Translations under genes and position numbers: made by a program
The notes under the pieces: generated by a model
What the model saw: the letters and a program-made list of their open reading frames with translations, nothing else
Database searches by the model: none
What the model was told of the DNA's origin: nothing
Assembly (NCBI GenBank): GCA_030374805.1
Contig: JARGSG010000010.1
Coordinates: 1 to 64,000, forward strand
DNA from: Gracilaria gracilis
Taxonomy: Eukaryota; Rhodophyta; Florideophyceae; Gracilariales; Gracilariaceae
Direction: 5' to 3'
DNA: 64,000 nucleotides
Shown here: positions 1 through 12,974 of the stretch, one piece after another
How positions within the stretch are numbered: position 1 is the stretch's first letter
How the letters are laid out: every line of letters starts with the position of its first letter

Positions 1-902
1 CCGTCAATGGGTCAGCGCAGCGATTAGCCCAGTGGGAAGTACCCCCCGTAGGTGTGGTGAAGCAAAGGATCCTTGTGGATAAGGTCATAGAGCCTGGTTC
101 AGAAAGAGAAGTGTATGAAAAGCATCGGAGAAGCCCTCTCAGGAGCATCGTGTCGCACAGAAGCCCTCAGTAAGACAGCGCCGTGCACGGAAATTCACAC
201 TCAGTGTGCAACTCCACCGGATTGGCTAGCATTCTGCCACGTGGAGTAGTGCAAACTGTTCCGATTGGTCGGCAATCGTCAAGTGCGTGCGCATGCGACG
301 CAATACAGCGCCGTGGCTCGGCCAATCCGCCACCCTGCACAGGGAGTGAGCAACGGAGTATCTCCGTCGCAACGGCTCTCCCGCGTCGAGAAGCAACTCC
401 GCCTGGATCAGGAACGTAGTCGTTAGTCAAAGTTGATGCCCGCTGGGAAAAGAAATTAGTTCACCGGACTCCAGAAGTGAAGAGCTTTCACCAGAAGCCA
501 CTTTCGTGGAGATTGGCAGCCAGAAACGGAAGTTAGCCATTCCTCGTCGTGACGGTTAGCGCTCTTGTCAACGAGACACCCCCACCTCACCGAAGCCGGA
601 AACCCGTTGTTACTTGCGTGTACCCGCTCGGGTTACTTAGAGAAGCAAAGCCCAATGTCGGGAACAACCAAAGGAACCGAAAACGTCGGGGGTGTACCCA
701 CAGGATTTCGTGGTCGATCGTATCGTGAAGCACGGTGTTGCGCAGGACGGGAAAGTAATCTATCGCGTCCGTTGGTACGGCTATCTCCCATAGTAGGACA
801 CTTGGGAGCCAATTGAGCACCTTCCGAGGTCCAAGATTATCGCTTATCACCGAAGAACCCGGTCCGCATTACCCCCAACTCTGGATAATGCCCAAGTGGG
901 AT
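1..902 (+). pseudogene. Pol C-terminal tail with chromodomain (element F)
   Basis: The stretch at about 706-902 encodes the chromodomain signature of chromoviruses: a FVVDR-type start, a VRWYGY core, and a PIEHLPRSK-like strand, closely matching the chromodomain tails of elements A (about 7650-7900) and B (about 46970-47170). In chromoviruses this domain follows the integrase and is thought to guide integration to marked chromatin. Bases 1-700 correspond to the variable linker between integrase and chromodomain; nothing else is recognisable there. The region is a fossil with several breaks. Confidence 0.7.
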
Positions 903-1256
903 AGAACTGTCAAAGACATGTGGTACATATAGTGTGCCGCTACGCGGTAGGTTGCGAGGAGCTCTAAGAAGAGAATAGAAGACACCCACTAGGTTGGTCT
1001 TATGTACAATATGAACAGAGAAAGAACGCAGCGAATTGTCGGTTCATCGCCGTATAACGGAGCTAAGAAGTAGGAAGTAATGAAGTATCTAGGAAGATCT
1101 TGCCACGAATGGAAATGAAGTGCATCTTGGTTAGGAAATGGAGAAGAAAAAGGAAGGAAGTATGAAACAAGCTCGAACACGAGAAAGATCCTACAGGAGG
1201 AGAGAAGTAACTCCAAGCTGTGGCCTAATTGGGTTTATCGTATCTGAGCGACAGAA

Positions 1257-3090
1257 CTACACGCCCTCAGACACCCTGCCCAGACTACTGGTGACCAGCG
1301 TTGTTTCCGGGAGCCGGCGTCGCAAGACCCCAACCCGCGGGAGCTTAAGTGCCCTCCGCAGGGACCTGTGCCGCGTCAGCGCCGGTATTCGGAACACCCA
1401 CAAGGGGGATGTCGTCTCCCACCACCTCGCCATCACCATGGTCCAAGGAGGGTCGACCCAGTCCGCTGGAGGCTCATAGTCGTCAGGGAAAACGAACTCA
1501 GCCGGGTGTCCAATCGGCATAGCCCTAGGGGCCTGCATCATCGCTCTAGCATGAGCCTCGGAGATCATTTGCCGTTTTCACGGATCGTAGTACGCGAAGG
1601 TCCACGAACGGGTGGATATTCTCCCAGATGATCGGTCGTTGCTGCGAGGGCCACCTTCTGGCTGCCAGTGGACCGGAATCCGGTCCCAATCGACGGCCTC
1701 GATGAAGCGTAGGAGCAGGTGAACCTCTTCCTGGTTGGAATCGGACCCGAAGGGTATAGACAGATCCTGTCGCCGGATAATCCATCGGAGCATCGGAGGG
1801 AAATACCAGAGACGGTAATGATCGCACGTATCCCACAGGAGCTGTACCACCACGCGGGCACCCCACTCCGCCGCAAAGATCGTTCAGTACCCAGAGCAGG
1901 GATCGTTCAACATTCTACAGCCTACATAGTAGAGGCATGGAGGAAGTTCGCCGTAGCACCATCGCGGGACCTCGACATTCGCCCACCAGCTGGGAAGCGC
2001 ACCGTACCGCCCCGGCAGGGAGTGCTAGCGCAATCGCTCAGCCTCCAAGTGTGGATACAGAATCAGGAACCCTCGACGGGACCGCAAGCTTCGCTCGAGC
2101 CCAACAGCGGCGCTCAAAGCTCCACAGGAAATCATTGCATGATCGCCAAACGTATCGGAATTTCGCCCGAAGAAGGGGACGACTCCAGAGAAGCAAACCA
2201 TCGACCACGTTCGGTATCTCAGCCCTATGGGGAGATTCGTTGAACTCCGCTAATGCGTATCCGTTAGGATCTCTCTCCGAAAGTTCGGAAATGTGACACG
2301 TCAAAGTTGAACCGCAACGGTACCAAGTGATCCGATCGAACACGGCTAGCTACTTCATAGGCAGCACGAGCCCACAGTGCCCTAGTGCGACTAAGAGAAT
2401 CACCGCCCGCACAGAACAGGTGCAGGGGATCGACCGCCACACGGAGGACGCCAGCTTCTGAACCGAACTACTTCGCGATAGATACCACCTGGGAGGTAAC
2501 CGTTCTCAGCATACGAGTCAATAAGAGCCTCGTCGGCTACGGCTCGTCGGATGGAACCAAGGTGCACGGCAATACACCTCGCCATGCTGCCGGGGCCGTC
2601 TGAAACGGAGACTTTCCAAGCTGATCCAGCCACTGGCATTGACCGTTAACGGCATCGCTTGCTCGGGAGTTCCACGCCACTGCGTCGATATCGGGAGCCT
2701 GAGGAGGCGCTGCGGGGGTCGTAGCCTTGCGAGGATTGTCCAGGGTTGAGCGCCCTGTTGGGAGAAGTAGCCAGGAGGTTGGTAACCAGAGGGGATGGTA
2801 CTGGCAGCTGTGCGTGAGTACCTCCTTGAGGGAGGGGCATCGCGAGTTAAAAACCGCCGAAGTATCCGGACGAGCCTTCCATCTGGTAAGGAGACTGCTG
2901 ATACCCCGAGGGTTGAAAAGCTGGCACCATAGCTTGGGACGAGTGGAACGACTGAGATGACGCCTGCATAGGAGGTTGTTGAAAGCCTAAGCAGGAAAGG
3001 TTCTCGACGGGAGCAGCATTCTACGAAAGCCGCCTGTGAAGCACTTGAGGAAGCGTTCCCCGGGAGCGGGTTGGTCGCGAAAGGGTTCAT
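1257..3090 (-). pseudogene. Antisense ORF remnant (element F)
   Basis: On the strand opposite to F, between the pol tail and the 3' LTR, lie pieces of a protein that matches, in the same order, the antisense ORF of element A (5540-7464). Shared motifs include APWFHPT, an EALIDSYAE / EELIASYAE segment followed by LPG, an LLW-x4-YR-WY-PP segment, an acidic VDW segment, and an M-P-IGHP segment near the C terminus. No known domain is recognised. Protein-level similarity at the same place in two elements that differ elsewhere suggests past selection on the protein. The copy is broken in several places. Confidence 0.65.
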
Positions 3091-3285
3091 GCCTGCTGTA
3101 GGAGAGAAGGTTGGAGATGACAGTTTTGGCCGCGAAGTCGGAGAAGAGTGATGTCGTGTACCACGCGTTGGTTCAGAGAAGCTGTGAAGGTATTGCCAAA
3201 GTTTCGGAGTCCGCCATTCTGAGAATCAGTATTTACGTACCGGTCGCCGGCGCCTTCCCGCCGGCCAAAGCGCGAACCCTTGGCT

Positions 3286-3298
3286 AAGGAGGGGGAGA
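3286..3298 (+). other. Polypurine tract of element F
   Basis: A 13-base all-purine run, AAGGAGGGGGAGA, directly abuts the TG start of the LTR at 3299. This is the usual plus-strand primer site of LTR retrotransposons and fixes the LTR boundary and element orientation. Confidence 0.85.
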
Positions 3299-4300
3299 TG
3301 TAGAGCAATGGCAATCTGATGTCGGCACGATGAAGTTTCTCATAATGGAGCTCTATCCATTGAGTTCTGACGTGTCAGACTATGAATATGGACGCCATTT
3401 CGGGTGAAATTGGAGATATTGTTGAGACGTACCTTGTTAGGTGAATCGGGGACAGAACCTATGAAAATAGTTATACAGTAGGGCCTTGTGGCATATTTGT
3501 CCAAATATTTGGCGTCACACCCGCTGGGTAGATACTTTGGCACCCTGACACTGGGTTGTCTACGTGTGGAGCCCCTGTGGGAGTGCGCAGCCCTAGATAC
3601 AGTATATAGTATAATATGCTCGGGCGATCTCGCCTGGAGCCACTAAGTAAAACTCACCTAAGTCGTATCTTCTTCTTGAAGTACGTGGTCTTCATCCCGA
3701 GGGCTGAGCCATGGTTGCTACTGCCTACGTAGGTTCACGACTCCTCTCAGGAGAGTAACCACGACTGGTCTCAGGTACAATCACCCCTCAGGGTCCCTAA
3801 GGAAGTTCTCTTTACTACCAGTTTCTGGCTTGTTTTCACTGATTACCCCAGTATCAGGTTGTATTTGTTGTCATTCACCGAGGGTACCGGATCTTTGTTT
3901 TGTTCATCGTTTTCCTGGTGCAGGTCTCGCTTCCGCCTCTGTATAGAGTTATATTGGACACTCGTGTGTGTGTGTCTCGTTCCGCTATCGGCCCTGTTCC
4001 CGCCGTTTGCACGGGCCGTAGCTTCGCTCGTGTGGTTCTCCGTAGGAGCATTACACCGTCTTACGGCACCGTTCGCTCAACTTCAAGACTCGTTCTCTCT
4101 TGATCCGTCGTCAGTTATTCCTCTCTAGGCCCAAGCTCTTCTTTGCCTCTGCAGGTTATTCCAGCACCGTCTCCGGTTTACACCCGGCTGCCATGCGGCA
4201 CGCGCACGGGCAGAGGGCTCTACTTCTGAGTTCGCCCTTTCGTGGGAGCAGGACTCGGACACCCTGGTGGACACGTACCCTCTTTGGGGTTTGCTCTACA
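3299..4300 (+). repeat. 3' LTR of element F (1002 bp)
   Basis: Starts TGTAGAGCAA and ends TTGCTCTACA, a perfect 10-bp terminal inverted repeat with TG...CA ends. Its left end abuts the polypurine tract. A stretch near 3965-3985 resembles the TGTGTGTCTCGTTCCG segment of the A/B LTRs, and the end resembles theirs (GTTGCTCCACA), which supports kinship. The partner 5' LTR is outside the window. Confidence 0.85.
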
Positions 4301-4656
4301 GAAAGACAGGCGTATCCCGACTGCGAGGCATAATGATCCAAATCGACGGCAGCGGAGGAGAAGCGAGGTAGACGAGGACCTTTTTCTCTCAGGGCTCCAA
4401 GAGTGATCATTGGGTCTGTGAAGAATATGCACCGGCATCGGTTAAGGCCATGACGGTTGAGCCAGTCTAGAGCTAGTACTGCGGTGGCTGTCTCGAGGCA
4501 ATTAATATGTTCGGGCTTGTTCCATTTTTTGTACGATCGCCATACTCCAGGAGAGAGATTTGTAAATTCTGCGAACCTTTTCTGTGTTCCTAATGAATGC
4601 GATGCCTTTTTAAAAATTCGGTTTTCTGCCAGTGCCTGTGATAGTCACCAGAGTTC
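4301..4656. other. Flank between elements F and A, no gene seen
   Basis: About 356 bp of unique-looking DNA between the F LTR and the A LTR. Only short ORFs are present and none is supported. Confidence 0.6.
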
Positions 4657-5509
4657 TGTGGAGCAACGCCTTTGGCTGGGAAAGCGCAGGCTCACGAAGA
4701 CGTTCGGAATCTTCCCCTCGACAGGGCAGCACAGCGAACGGAGCACTCCGGGAATGACACAGCTAAGCCGGATGCAAATCAGAGGTTGAACCACCACAAC
4801 AAGCGTCGGAGCGTGAGGCTGATTAGTAGTCGGTAGAGATCCACGTGTTCACACGGTCACGAGATGAGTCCTCAAAAGAGAGTAGCACGGCAACGACAAG
4901 GTGTCGGAGACGGGCCACTGCGAATGGGGCAAAAAGGCAAACCCGAAAAGGGGAGAAAGCGAACCACCAGAGTGGGAAAGAGAGAGAGAGAACCAATCAA
5001 ACCCAATACAGGGGCGAATATACGACAATAGGTCGGAACGAGACACAAAAATAGGGGTTATACTCTGAGCGCCACAAGAGTGGGTAACTATACGTGAACA
5101 ACACGGTCGTCACTCCACTTGGGGGTGAACAATCCGCGAAGGCGTGATAGTTAGAGCCAGGAAGCCCTTGCTTGGCAAGGGGCAGTTTACTTGGGGGAGC
5201 GGTGCTCAACCCTCTAAGTACTGAGCTCGGCGCACTACTGACAGTGGGTGCGCCGGGCAAAATAATCTATAAAATATCTAAGTAAATACAGCAATGCTGG
5301 GTGCACTGCCTCCGGCATATCCGTGCTACACGTGTGTTATTCACACCCACTAAGCGGCGGCTCGAGCCGTGCAATCCACGTGTACATGTGTGGAAATTAC
5401 CTCAGCGAGGCGACACGCTAATAGCGGTGTAGCTTATATATATCTACTAACGCATGATGCGGAAATTAACTAAGTACTTCAAATCGCCTCCAAGGAGTGT
5501 TGTCCTTCA
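4657..5509 (-). repeat. 3' LTR of element A (853 bp)
   Basis: On the minus strand it runs from TGAAGGACAACACTCC to GTTGCTCCACA. The adjacent internal bases (5510 onward) match, in reverse complement, those just before B's 3' LTR, so this is the 3' LTR of a minus-strand element. A purine-rich tract (AAGAAGAGGGATA on the minus strand) precedes it. It carries the GC-rich hairpin common to this LTR family. Confidence 0.9.
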
Positions 5510-5539
5510 TATCCCTCTTCTTAAGAGTGAGCCACGCCG

Positions 5540-7464
5540 TCGCGATTGCGGGTCGAACTCCCAGCCGTGGGCATAAAAGCGCATCCCCGAGGTCTTCGGA
5601 TTTCATCTCGCCTCGCGAAGATCAAGTCACTACCACTCGACCGTGCCAACCTCGCTCCAGCGACGACCATTCCGGTTCACAACAGTCTTCAACTCGCTCT
5701 AGCGGTGTTACTACCAACCTTCCCGTTCCTCGAGTGCCTCGCACGATGAGCGGTCAACCTCCGAACTCGGGATACTTCTCCCGATTTCGTTCCGTGCCTC
5801 TTCCGCAAAGTGGCAATGCTTCTGGGGCGTCTCAGGGACTCAACGCCAGTGGCGGGCACATCCTCCCTCCGGGGCAGCCGCCCCATGGTCACGTCATGCA
5901 TGAAGTGCCGTGGCCTTCCTACGACGAGCTCGTCGGGTTGAACCCTGGCGTTCACGCGCATCTCTTCCGGACTGCTCCGTGGTTTCATCCTACAGCCGTT
6001 TTCAACGAGGAGCTCATCGCGTCCTATGCGGAAGGTACTGATCGCCTTCCCGGGGATCTTCTGGCGTTAGTGACCACTTCGTGGGATTGGCGTCGACGGG
6101 TTGCCGTTCCTCCTCACGCAACCTTGCGGCGTTCCGGCGAGTCGCTGGCGTCCGCTCAGGCGGCATTGGCTCGCTTTGGCTATGCGCGGCAGAGCCGGGC
6201 GAACTTCGAGTTCCCAATTCCTGATTCCATCAGCTTTGATCTCCGGTTGTACCGTACACAAGGCGAGATTTCGTATTGCGCCCGCTTGGCGGTGGTTGAG
6301 ACTTACTCCTGGAGAGGACGTCCTAATGTACGCCAGAAGGCGGTGTGTTGGATTCATCCAATCATCCGGGCGGAGTTCAGGTATCTTCGCCCGGAGTCCC
6401 GTTTGCGGTGGTTACAGAACTTCATCCGCGATGAGCGTCGTGCGCGTCCCGTTTCGGGTTTCTCGTCCCGTATCAAAACACGGAGATCAATCGAATCCGG
6501 TACAATCACCGGCTGGGCCGTTACGTTCTCATTCCCACTTGGTGGTCCTCGGTGGAGGTGTGTCGCGGGTGCTACGTGGAGTTGCACCCGGTCGTCTCCT
6601 ATCTGGGCTCCTGCCTCATCGAGGATCTATATTCCGGACTGTGGTCAGTGGTGCTCACCGAGGGGGCAATCCGCACCGCGGCTTATCTTCTATGGGAAGT
6701 ATATGACCAGTATCGAGTGTGGTATGGTCCGCCTCGCGTTTGGGCGTGCATCCGAGAACTCTCGTTGCGGGTCCCTCTGGGAGGTGAAAACAATGCCGAA
6801 GAAGTTCGTGGGCTCCTCGACGTAGTCGAACGAGTTGATTGGGCCAGCGTGCCTTTCACTCAGAGCGGCCGCGGTCACGAGGACGGCGGTTTTGACCGGT
6901 CTCCGCGACGACGCACGCCATTGGTGGGAGACTTCATCTTCTTCAATCCCTGGGAGGTGCAAGAGATCACCGCAGCTGAAGCAGCAGCTCTCCGGATGGC
7001 TCCGAGGTACATCCCTTACGGGCATCCCGTTGGCTTACGTCGACGCTGACGATTTTTACCACGCTTACGACGGTGACGACGACCAAATGATGGATGACGA
7101 ACTCGAGGTGGGGAATGATGACGACGTAGTCGAAGAGGTTCCTTCCGCCAACGTGGTTGAGCCGATTTCCAATGACACGGCAGCGCCGGGAATGGCAAGG
7201 GCTGAGCCGGTGAATCTACCCGCGCCCGAACCTTCGTCGGTAGGTGCCGTGGTAGCTTCCCTTCCGGACGAACCAGATGTGATCGAGGTGCCTGCCATCC
7301 TCTTATCTGGGGGTGGAACTGGTGAGGCGGCTGTGATCGCTCAGTTTTCTCCAAGGAGTTGGGCTTTCCGCAACTATAGCGAGCGGGGACATCGCCGCAA
7401 TGCGGGACGCGTTGGCTGCACCCCTTACTGGCGGATCCAATCCCAGCAATGGGGGTACTGGTGA
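5540..7464 (+). pseudogene. Antisense ORF (aORF) of element A
   Basis: A long coding stretch antisense to A, between its chromodomain and 3' LTR. The product would be about 600 residues: a Ser/Pro/Gly-rich N-terminal part, a middle with APWFHPT, EELIASYAEG and Trp/Arg-rich segments, an LLW-EVYDQYR-WYGPP segment, and a strongly acidic C-terminal part rich in Asp/Glu. Element F has the same protein in the same relative place and orientation. Antisense ORFs in this position are known in some plant Ty3/gypsy elements; whether this one is related is unknown. No domain recognised. Broken, with about two breaks. Confidence 0.65.
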
Positions 7465-7649
7465 CGGCACTCCAGGCCCCTCCAACCAAGGGTCGGGGGC
7501 TTAGTCCATCTTCCACCTGATTCCCGCTATGCGGTGTTGTTGTACGATATAGCCTTGATGGCCATTAAACCTACTTCCGTCTCTGACGTATATTTTTCCT
7601 TTCCCAAGTCCCAGCTTCGTCTTCTTCCACTCCTCAACTTCCTTCTAGG

Positions 7650-10600
7650 TGAGCTAGCTTCTTCCCCTTCGGGGCGTTTTATCCCACTTGGGCGTTGACA
7701 ATTGTCCGCCGGGAGACCCGTGAGAGTACGCCGATGGTACTGCACCACTTTCGATCGTGGGAGATGCTCGATTGGCTCATCCGAGTCAGCCTCGGGGTCC
7801 CCTAGCCATACCAACGTACGAGATACTGGATGTTACCCCAACGGGTGGTATGAGTGTTCCACTATGTGGTCGACTACGAACTCCTGTCGGAAGACTTCCT
7901 GGCCTTGCCGTGTGATTACGACATCCTGCTTCGGAGAGCTCTCCGGCGGCTTCACCGTGTGTGGCACTGCGTCGATGCTCCCGTTAGACCGAGTTGTATC
8001 CAACAAGGTTGGTGACACTGTACCTTCGCGTTGTGGTCCTCTACTTTGATTGGTTGTCACGCGTCTCGCGGTGTCGGTGTTCCCGTTTCCTTGTTGCGGT
8101 AGAGTTCCTCCTCCGCGCGGGAGTGCCAGGTGGGCGTAACGCAAGTTTGCGTGGTAGCAACCCGTTTCGACGGAGTTGTGTGTAACGTCAAAAGCGCTCT
8201 CGTCAATGGTAACCCTGATTGAACTGGCCTCGCCGTGGTGGCACGTGACGTTGTCAAAGGGTGGCCGTCATTGGTCTGCGCCGTGGTGTGTTCCGCCTCC
8301 GTATGCACGGGAAGTGTGAGCTCGGTTTGTCGACGTGGTTCGCTCGCTGAGCTGATCTCCCTTACAGGTGTAGTCCGTGTGCTTACGGTTGGCACTTCCC
8401 TGCTGGGCATTTAGCGATGTGTTCACAGTGTGGCCCGCCTCAGGCGTGTTGGGCGAATTATTCTCCGATGACTCTTCTCCGTCTTGGACGTGCGAGCTCA
8501 ACGGCGCCTAAGGCGGTATTTTTACTCCGTTATGCGACGTAGTCACTCCAGGAGCGCTGTGCGGCGTAGGCAACGGCTTCGCCGGTAACGACTGAGTCCC
8601 CTCGGTCCTGTCCCGCACGGCGGTAGTGTCTGGTGAGGATTCCGCTTCTGCGTTGATGCGCGGCGACCTTGACGAGACGCCGGGCTCCCGAGAGGGATTT
8701 GATTGCGCATTAGCGGTGTCCCTCTTCCGTGCTACACGGTGTTCCTCACGCGACAGCGCGGAAGCATGACGATTAACGAGTCTCTCTCCCTCCTTAGATG
8801 GAGCGACATGGAGAGTGGGTGTCAGCTCGCAAAGGCGGCTAATAATTACGCCAGGCTGCGGGGCCTTCAGACAGCGAAGCACCAGGGCGCGTAGAGTCCG
8901 ATAGCATCGGCAAATCCGAGAGTCCCCTATTAGGGTGTGGTATCTCCTTAGGACGGCTGATCGGGGGTGGATCCGGTGGTGTCCATAGTGTTCGTTTCCG
9001 CTTCTGCGGTAGAATGTCCACTTGATGGGTCGTTTCCCGCAGGCGGGGGTGCAAAAACCACGCGATCGCGGGAAATGCGTTCGTGTTGCCGACCCATCTC
9101 CACTACGACAGTGTCGGATTCCACAGCAATTGTCTTGAAGGGACCGTCGGCGACGGGTGAGAGATTGTGGCCTTTCTCCTTGCCTGGGTTCCAATACTCC
9201 TTACGGATGAACACATAGTCCCCTTCCTTAAGGGCGGGTGGTCTTCGAGGGGCTCGCTCATCGAAATCACGCTTATATGCGGCTTGTGACCGGGCCATTG
9301 ACCGTTGTGCTGCAGGGACCAGCTTGGTAAGCCATGTCTTCCAGGTTTCCCTGTATCCCTTCGTCGAAGGAAATTGATCCAGTGTTGGCTCTGCTTCGAG
9401 CGCCACGGGTGGTGGGGTGCGAGACAGAACCAATTCAAATGGAGTCAATCCCGTAGTACGGTGTACCTGAGTGTTTTATGCGAATGTCAGCGCATCGGTG
9501 AACAGGTCCCACGTGGTGGGGTGTGAACAGGTCCCACGTGGTGGGGTGATCGGCTACGTATGAACGGAGTGCTGCTAACAGCGTCCGGTTAAACCGTTCA
9601 GCTTGCCCATTACACTGGGGGTGGTAGGTTGTCGTGAAGAGATTCTTGACCTCCAGAATTCTGCATACATCCCCGAAGGACCGGGAGGCAAACTGTTTCC
9701 GGTTGTCGGAGAGTAGATTCACCGGTGGGCTGTAGACGAATGCCCAATGGGTGACGAATCCTTGCGCAACCGTCGGTGACGTGATTCTCCGTAATGGTAC
9801 GGTACGAACGAGCTTCGAGAAACGATCCGTGATCACGAGTAGAAATTTGTTACGCCGCTTAGTAGCGAAGAACGGTCCCAAAATATCGATAGCTACGAGT
9901 TCCAGGGGCGCCCTTGCGGGGAAGAGCTTCAACTTCGCCGCATGGCGGCGAAGCTTGACGCGATTCTGAGCACACTCGGGGCAGAACAGCACAGTTGCGT
10001 AGCAATCTACAGCCATTGCTGGCCAGTAGAATTTCCTTCGCAATGTAAGGTATAGTTTCTGTCCTACGACGTGACCACTAAGTTTGGCATATTGTGATAA
10101 GTGTAACACTCGAGATTGTAGGGCGTGTGGCACCACTATTTGTGGGTTTCCAGTTACCGTGCGAACGAGATATCCAATATCATACACCCGAAAGGGGAGA
10201 TCAGCTCCTCCATTGAGTTGCGCCCGAATCTTCGTGCAGTAGGGATCGCTGAATTGTTCCCTAACCATCTCCTCCGTTGTGACGGGTACGAGGTTCCCTG
10301 GTAGGGGGTTCGCACTTTTAGTGACAGCGAGTAGGTCATCCAGTTCCTGGCCGAAATCCAGTTGGTCTGGCCACTCCTCTTCGATATCATCAAGGTTCAC
10401 CTGCGGCGTAGTCGTCAACTGCGAAGCAGGGTATTTCCTCTTCATCGACGGATAACGCTTCCCCTGTGGTGGGTAGGCGAGAAAGGGCGTCGGCTTGTGT
10501 ATTGTTGGCGCCCTTCTTGTAGGCGACATCGAAGTCGAACTCTGCAAGACGCAGTCTCCAACGCATTAAGCGGCCTGAAGGCTCCGATATGGAGAGTAGC

Positions 10601-12972
10601 CATCTCAATGATGAGTGATCCGTGTAAACGGTGAAATGAGCACCCATGGGTTAGGGGCGTAGTGTGCATAATGCCCACACTACTGCAAGACATTCCTTCT
10701 CCGAGACGGAGTAATTCTTTTCATGCACGTTCAAAGAACGAGACCAGTACCCAATTGGCTTGCGATCCTCCTCTGGGGTGGTTTGAAACAAGGCGCAGCC
10801 TACCTGGTAGTCACTAGAATCCGTGTCCACTGTATATGAAAGTCCCGGTTTGGGTAGTGACAATACTGGTGCCGTGGTTACAGCCTCTTTGAGAGAGTTA
10901 AAGGCTTCCGTCTGAGTAGACGTGAATGGGTCCAACTTAGGCGGTTGACCCTTCCGCAGAAGCGCGTTGAGAGGGGCCGCAATGTCCGCGAAGTTGGGAA
11001 TAAACCGTCTATAGGCGTTGAATAATCCTAGAAAGGATCTCAGTTCAGTCTGCGTGGTCGGTTCCGTGGCCTGTTTCAGCGACTTCACACGAGCTTCCTC
11101 GATCATGACACGTCCTGGACGGATTATGTGACCCAGATACTTGACAGTATCCGTGAAGAATTCGCATTTCCTCAACCTTAGTGTCACTCCGGCGTCCCAT
11201 AACGTGGCTATTATGTCTATTACATGTGTGAGGTGATCATCCAGATTATCTGGGAATACAATGATGTCGTCAAGGTAGACGAGACAAGTACGCCACTTGA
11301 AGCGGGCCAGTAGGATATCAATAGCACGCTGGAAAGTAGCGGGAGCATTGGTTAAACCAAAGGGCATCCGTTTAAAACGGTAGAGGCCAGAATGGCAGAC
11401 AAACGCTGTCTTGTCCTGATCCTGCCTCCTCACTGGAACCTGCCAGTATCCCCAGTTAGCATCCAATGCCGTGAATACAGTAGCATTTCCGAGAGAATCG
11501 ATGTATTCATCCATACGTGGAATAGGGTACACGTCCTTGACGGTGAGAGCGTTTAGACGACGATAGTCGATACAGAAGCGCCAGGAACCATCCGGTTTTG
11601 GAGCCAGTACCACTGGTGATGCCCACGGCGAATGTGCCGGTTCTATAACTCCTGCACGGAGCATCTTGTCCACCTGAAAGTGCTCTTTTTCTCTGGCCTC
11701 GGGCCCTGCCCTGTACGGATGCTGGGCTACTGGCCGAGAGTTCGGAAGAAGATCAATCCGGTGTTCCGTGGTATTTATCTCTCCGAGAGAACCATACCAC
11801 ATTGTGGTGAATTCACGAAGTATATCGCGCAGTCGTTTGCGGTGTGTCTCCGGAACATGCCCGAGGTCGAGTTCTTCCAATTCCTTCACTGGGTCCAATT
11901 GGTCGTAACTCGTCGGAACGCGTGTCTTCTCTGTCTTAACAGGTGCTTGACCCGAGAGTCTCGGCGACGGAGACGAATGAGATTCAGACTTCTCCCCCTC
12001 CTTAGAGTGAACGATTCCGAGCACATTGGCAGCAGTCATCTTTGTAGGTACCAACGCAGTCGGGTGCGGCATAGCCGAACCAATTACTTGGGTTTTCACC
12101 AGATACTGGGTTGTTTTGCCTAGATTGGCTCCTAACACGTAAACTGGATTACCCGGTTCCACCTGGACCACTCCATTAGCAATGGCAAGAGAGTATTTTT
12201 CGTACAACGATGGCAATGGCTGGACGATTCGTAAGCCATGTTGACGGGAGTTCACCTGTACCCAGACTTGAGAATCTGGAGGCACGCGTGTCGCGGAGGC
12301 AACACGAAGCTTCGTAGATTCCCGAGAACTCGGTGGTGCTTCCTGCGCCGCAGGTAGAGGTACATGCTTCTTGGAGGCATGCCAAAAGGGGCGACGAACA
12401 ATCGGCACGGACGAACCATCCTCCATTTCAACACGCCTCTGGCGGGGCCTAATGGCATCGACGAAGCGGTCGCAAAAGTCACAACCCAAAATGACTGGGG
12501 CGGCCAGGGACCGACAAACGACAAAGTCGAGCTTCATCACGCATGAGCCCAAGCGGATTACCAACTCGATGTATCCTACCGTTGACAACGGGTTGTTATT
12601 CGCGTCAGCGACGTGAGGAAGGTCGCCACAGCGAATGTGTGATCGCAAGGCGGGTGGCAATGCTGTCTCAAAAATGAAGTTCGGACCTGCGCCTGTATCG
12701 AATACAGTGAGATAACGCACCATAAAATGGGGTGAAAGGCCAAGGTCGGCATAGAACTCGTAATTACGCTTGGCCATCACCATAACTCTATCCGGGAACC
12801 AGTTATTTCTTACCCGTATCCACGGTCGACGAAGAACACCAAGGTGTTCTGAGTTCACGTCTTCGACGGCCTGTTTCCTCGAGAGGATTCGGACCTGGGA
12901 GCGAGGCAGGGAGGCCTCGGGCGCCTTCAGCCTCAACTCTGAGGGCGCCTCTCCAAGAGAGGAGACTCCCAC
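7650..12972 (-). pseudogene. Pol of element A (PR-RT-RH-IN-chromodomain)
   Basis: Order on the minus strand: aspartic protease with DTGAGPN, reverse transcriptase with RFCIDYRRLN and the YLDD catalytic box (near 11270), RNase H with TVDTDSSDYQVGCALF, integrase with an HHCC finger and the DIL-D35-E core, a variable linker, and a chromodomain with PIEHLPRSK (about 7650-7900). Pol follows gag in the -1 frame, the arrangement gypsy-type elements express by ribosomal frameshifting. Sequence is very close to B. Broken, with several breaks, so no longer able to make a full polyprotein. Confidence 0.9.
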
Positions 12973-12974
12973 AA

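Larger units (their letters stand above)
1..4300 (+). mobile_element. Ty3/gypsy chromovirus F, 3' part, cut by the window edge
   Basis: Seen: a chromodomain-like tail on the plus strand, then a long antisense ORF, a polypurine tract and an LTR with 10-bp inverted ends. This is the 3' third of a plus-strand chromovirus; gag and most of pol lie outside the window. The order (pol tail, antisense ORF, PPT, LTR) is the same as in element A at 4657-16111, so the two are related lineages, though their LTRs differ in length (1002 vs about 852 bp) and sequence. The remnant is broken in many places and looks older than A and B. Confidence 0.8.
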
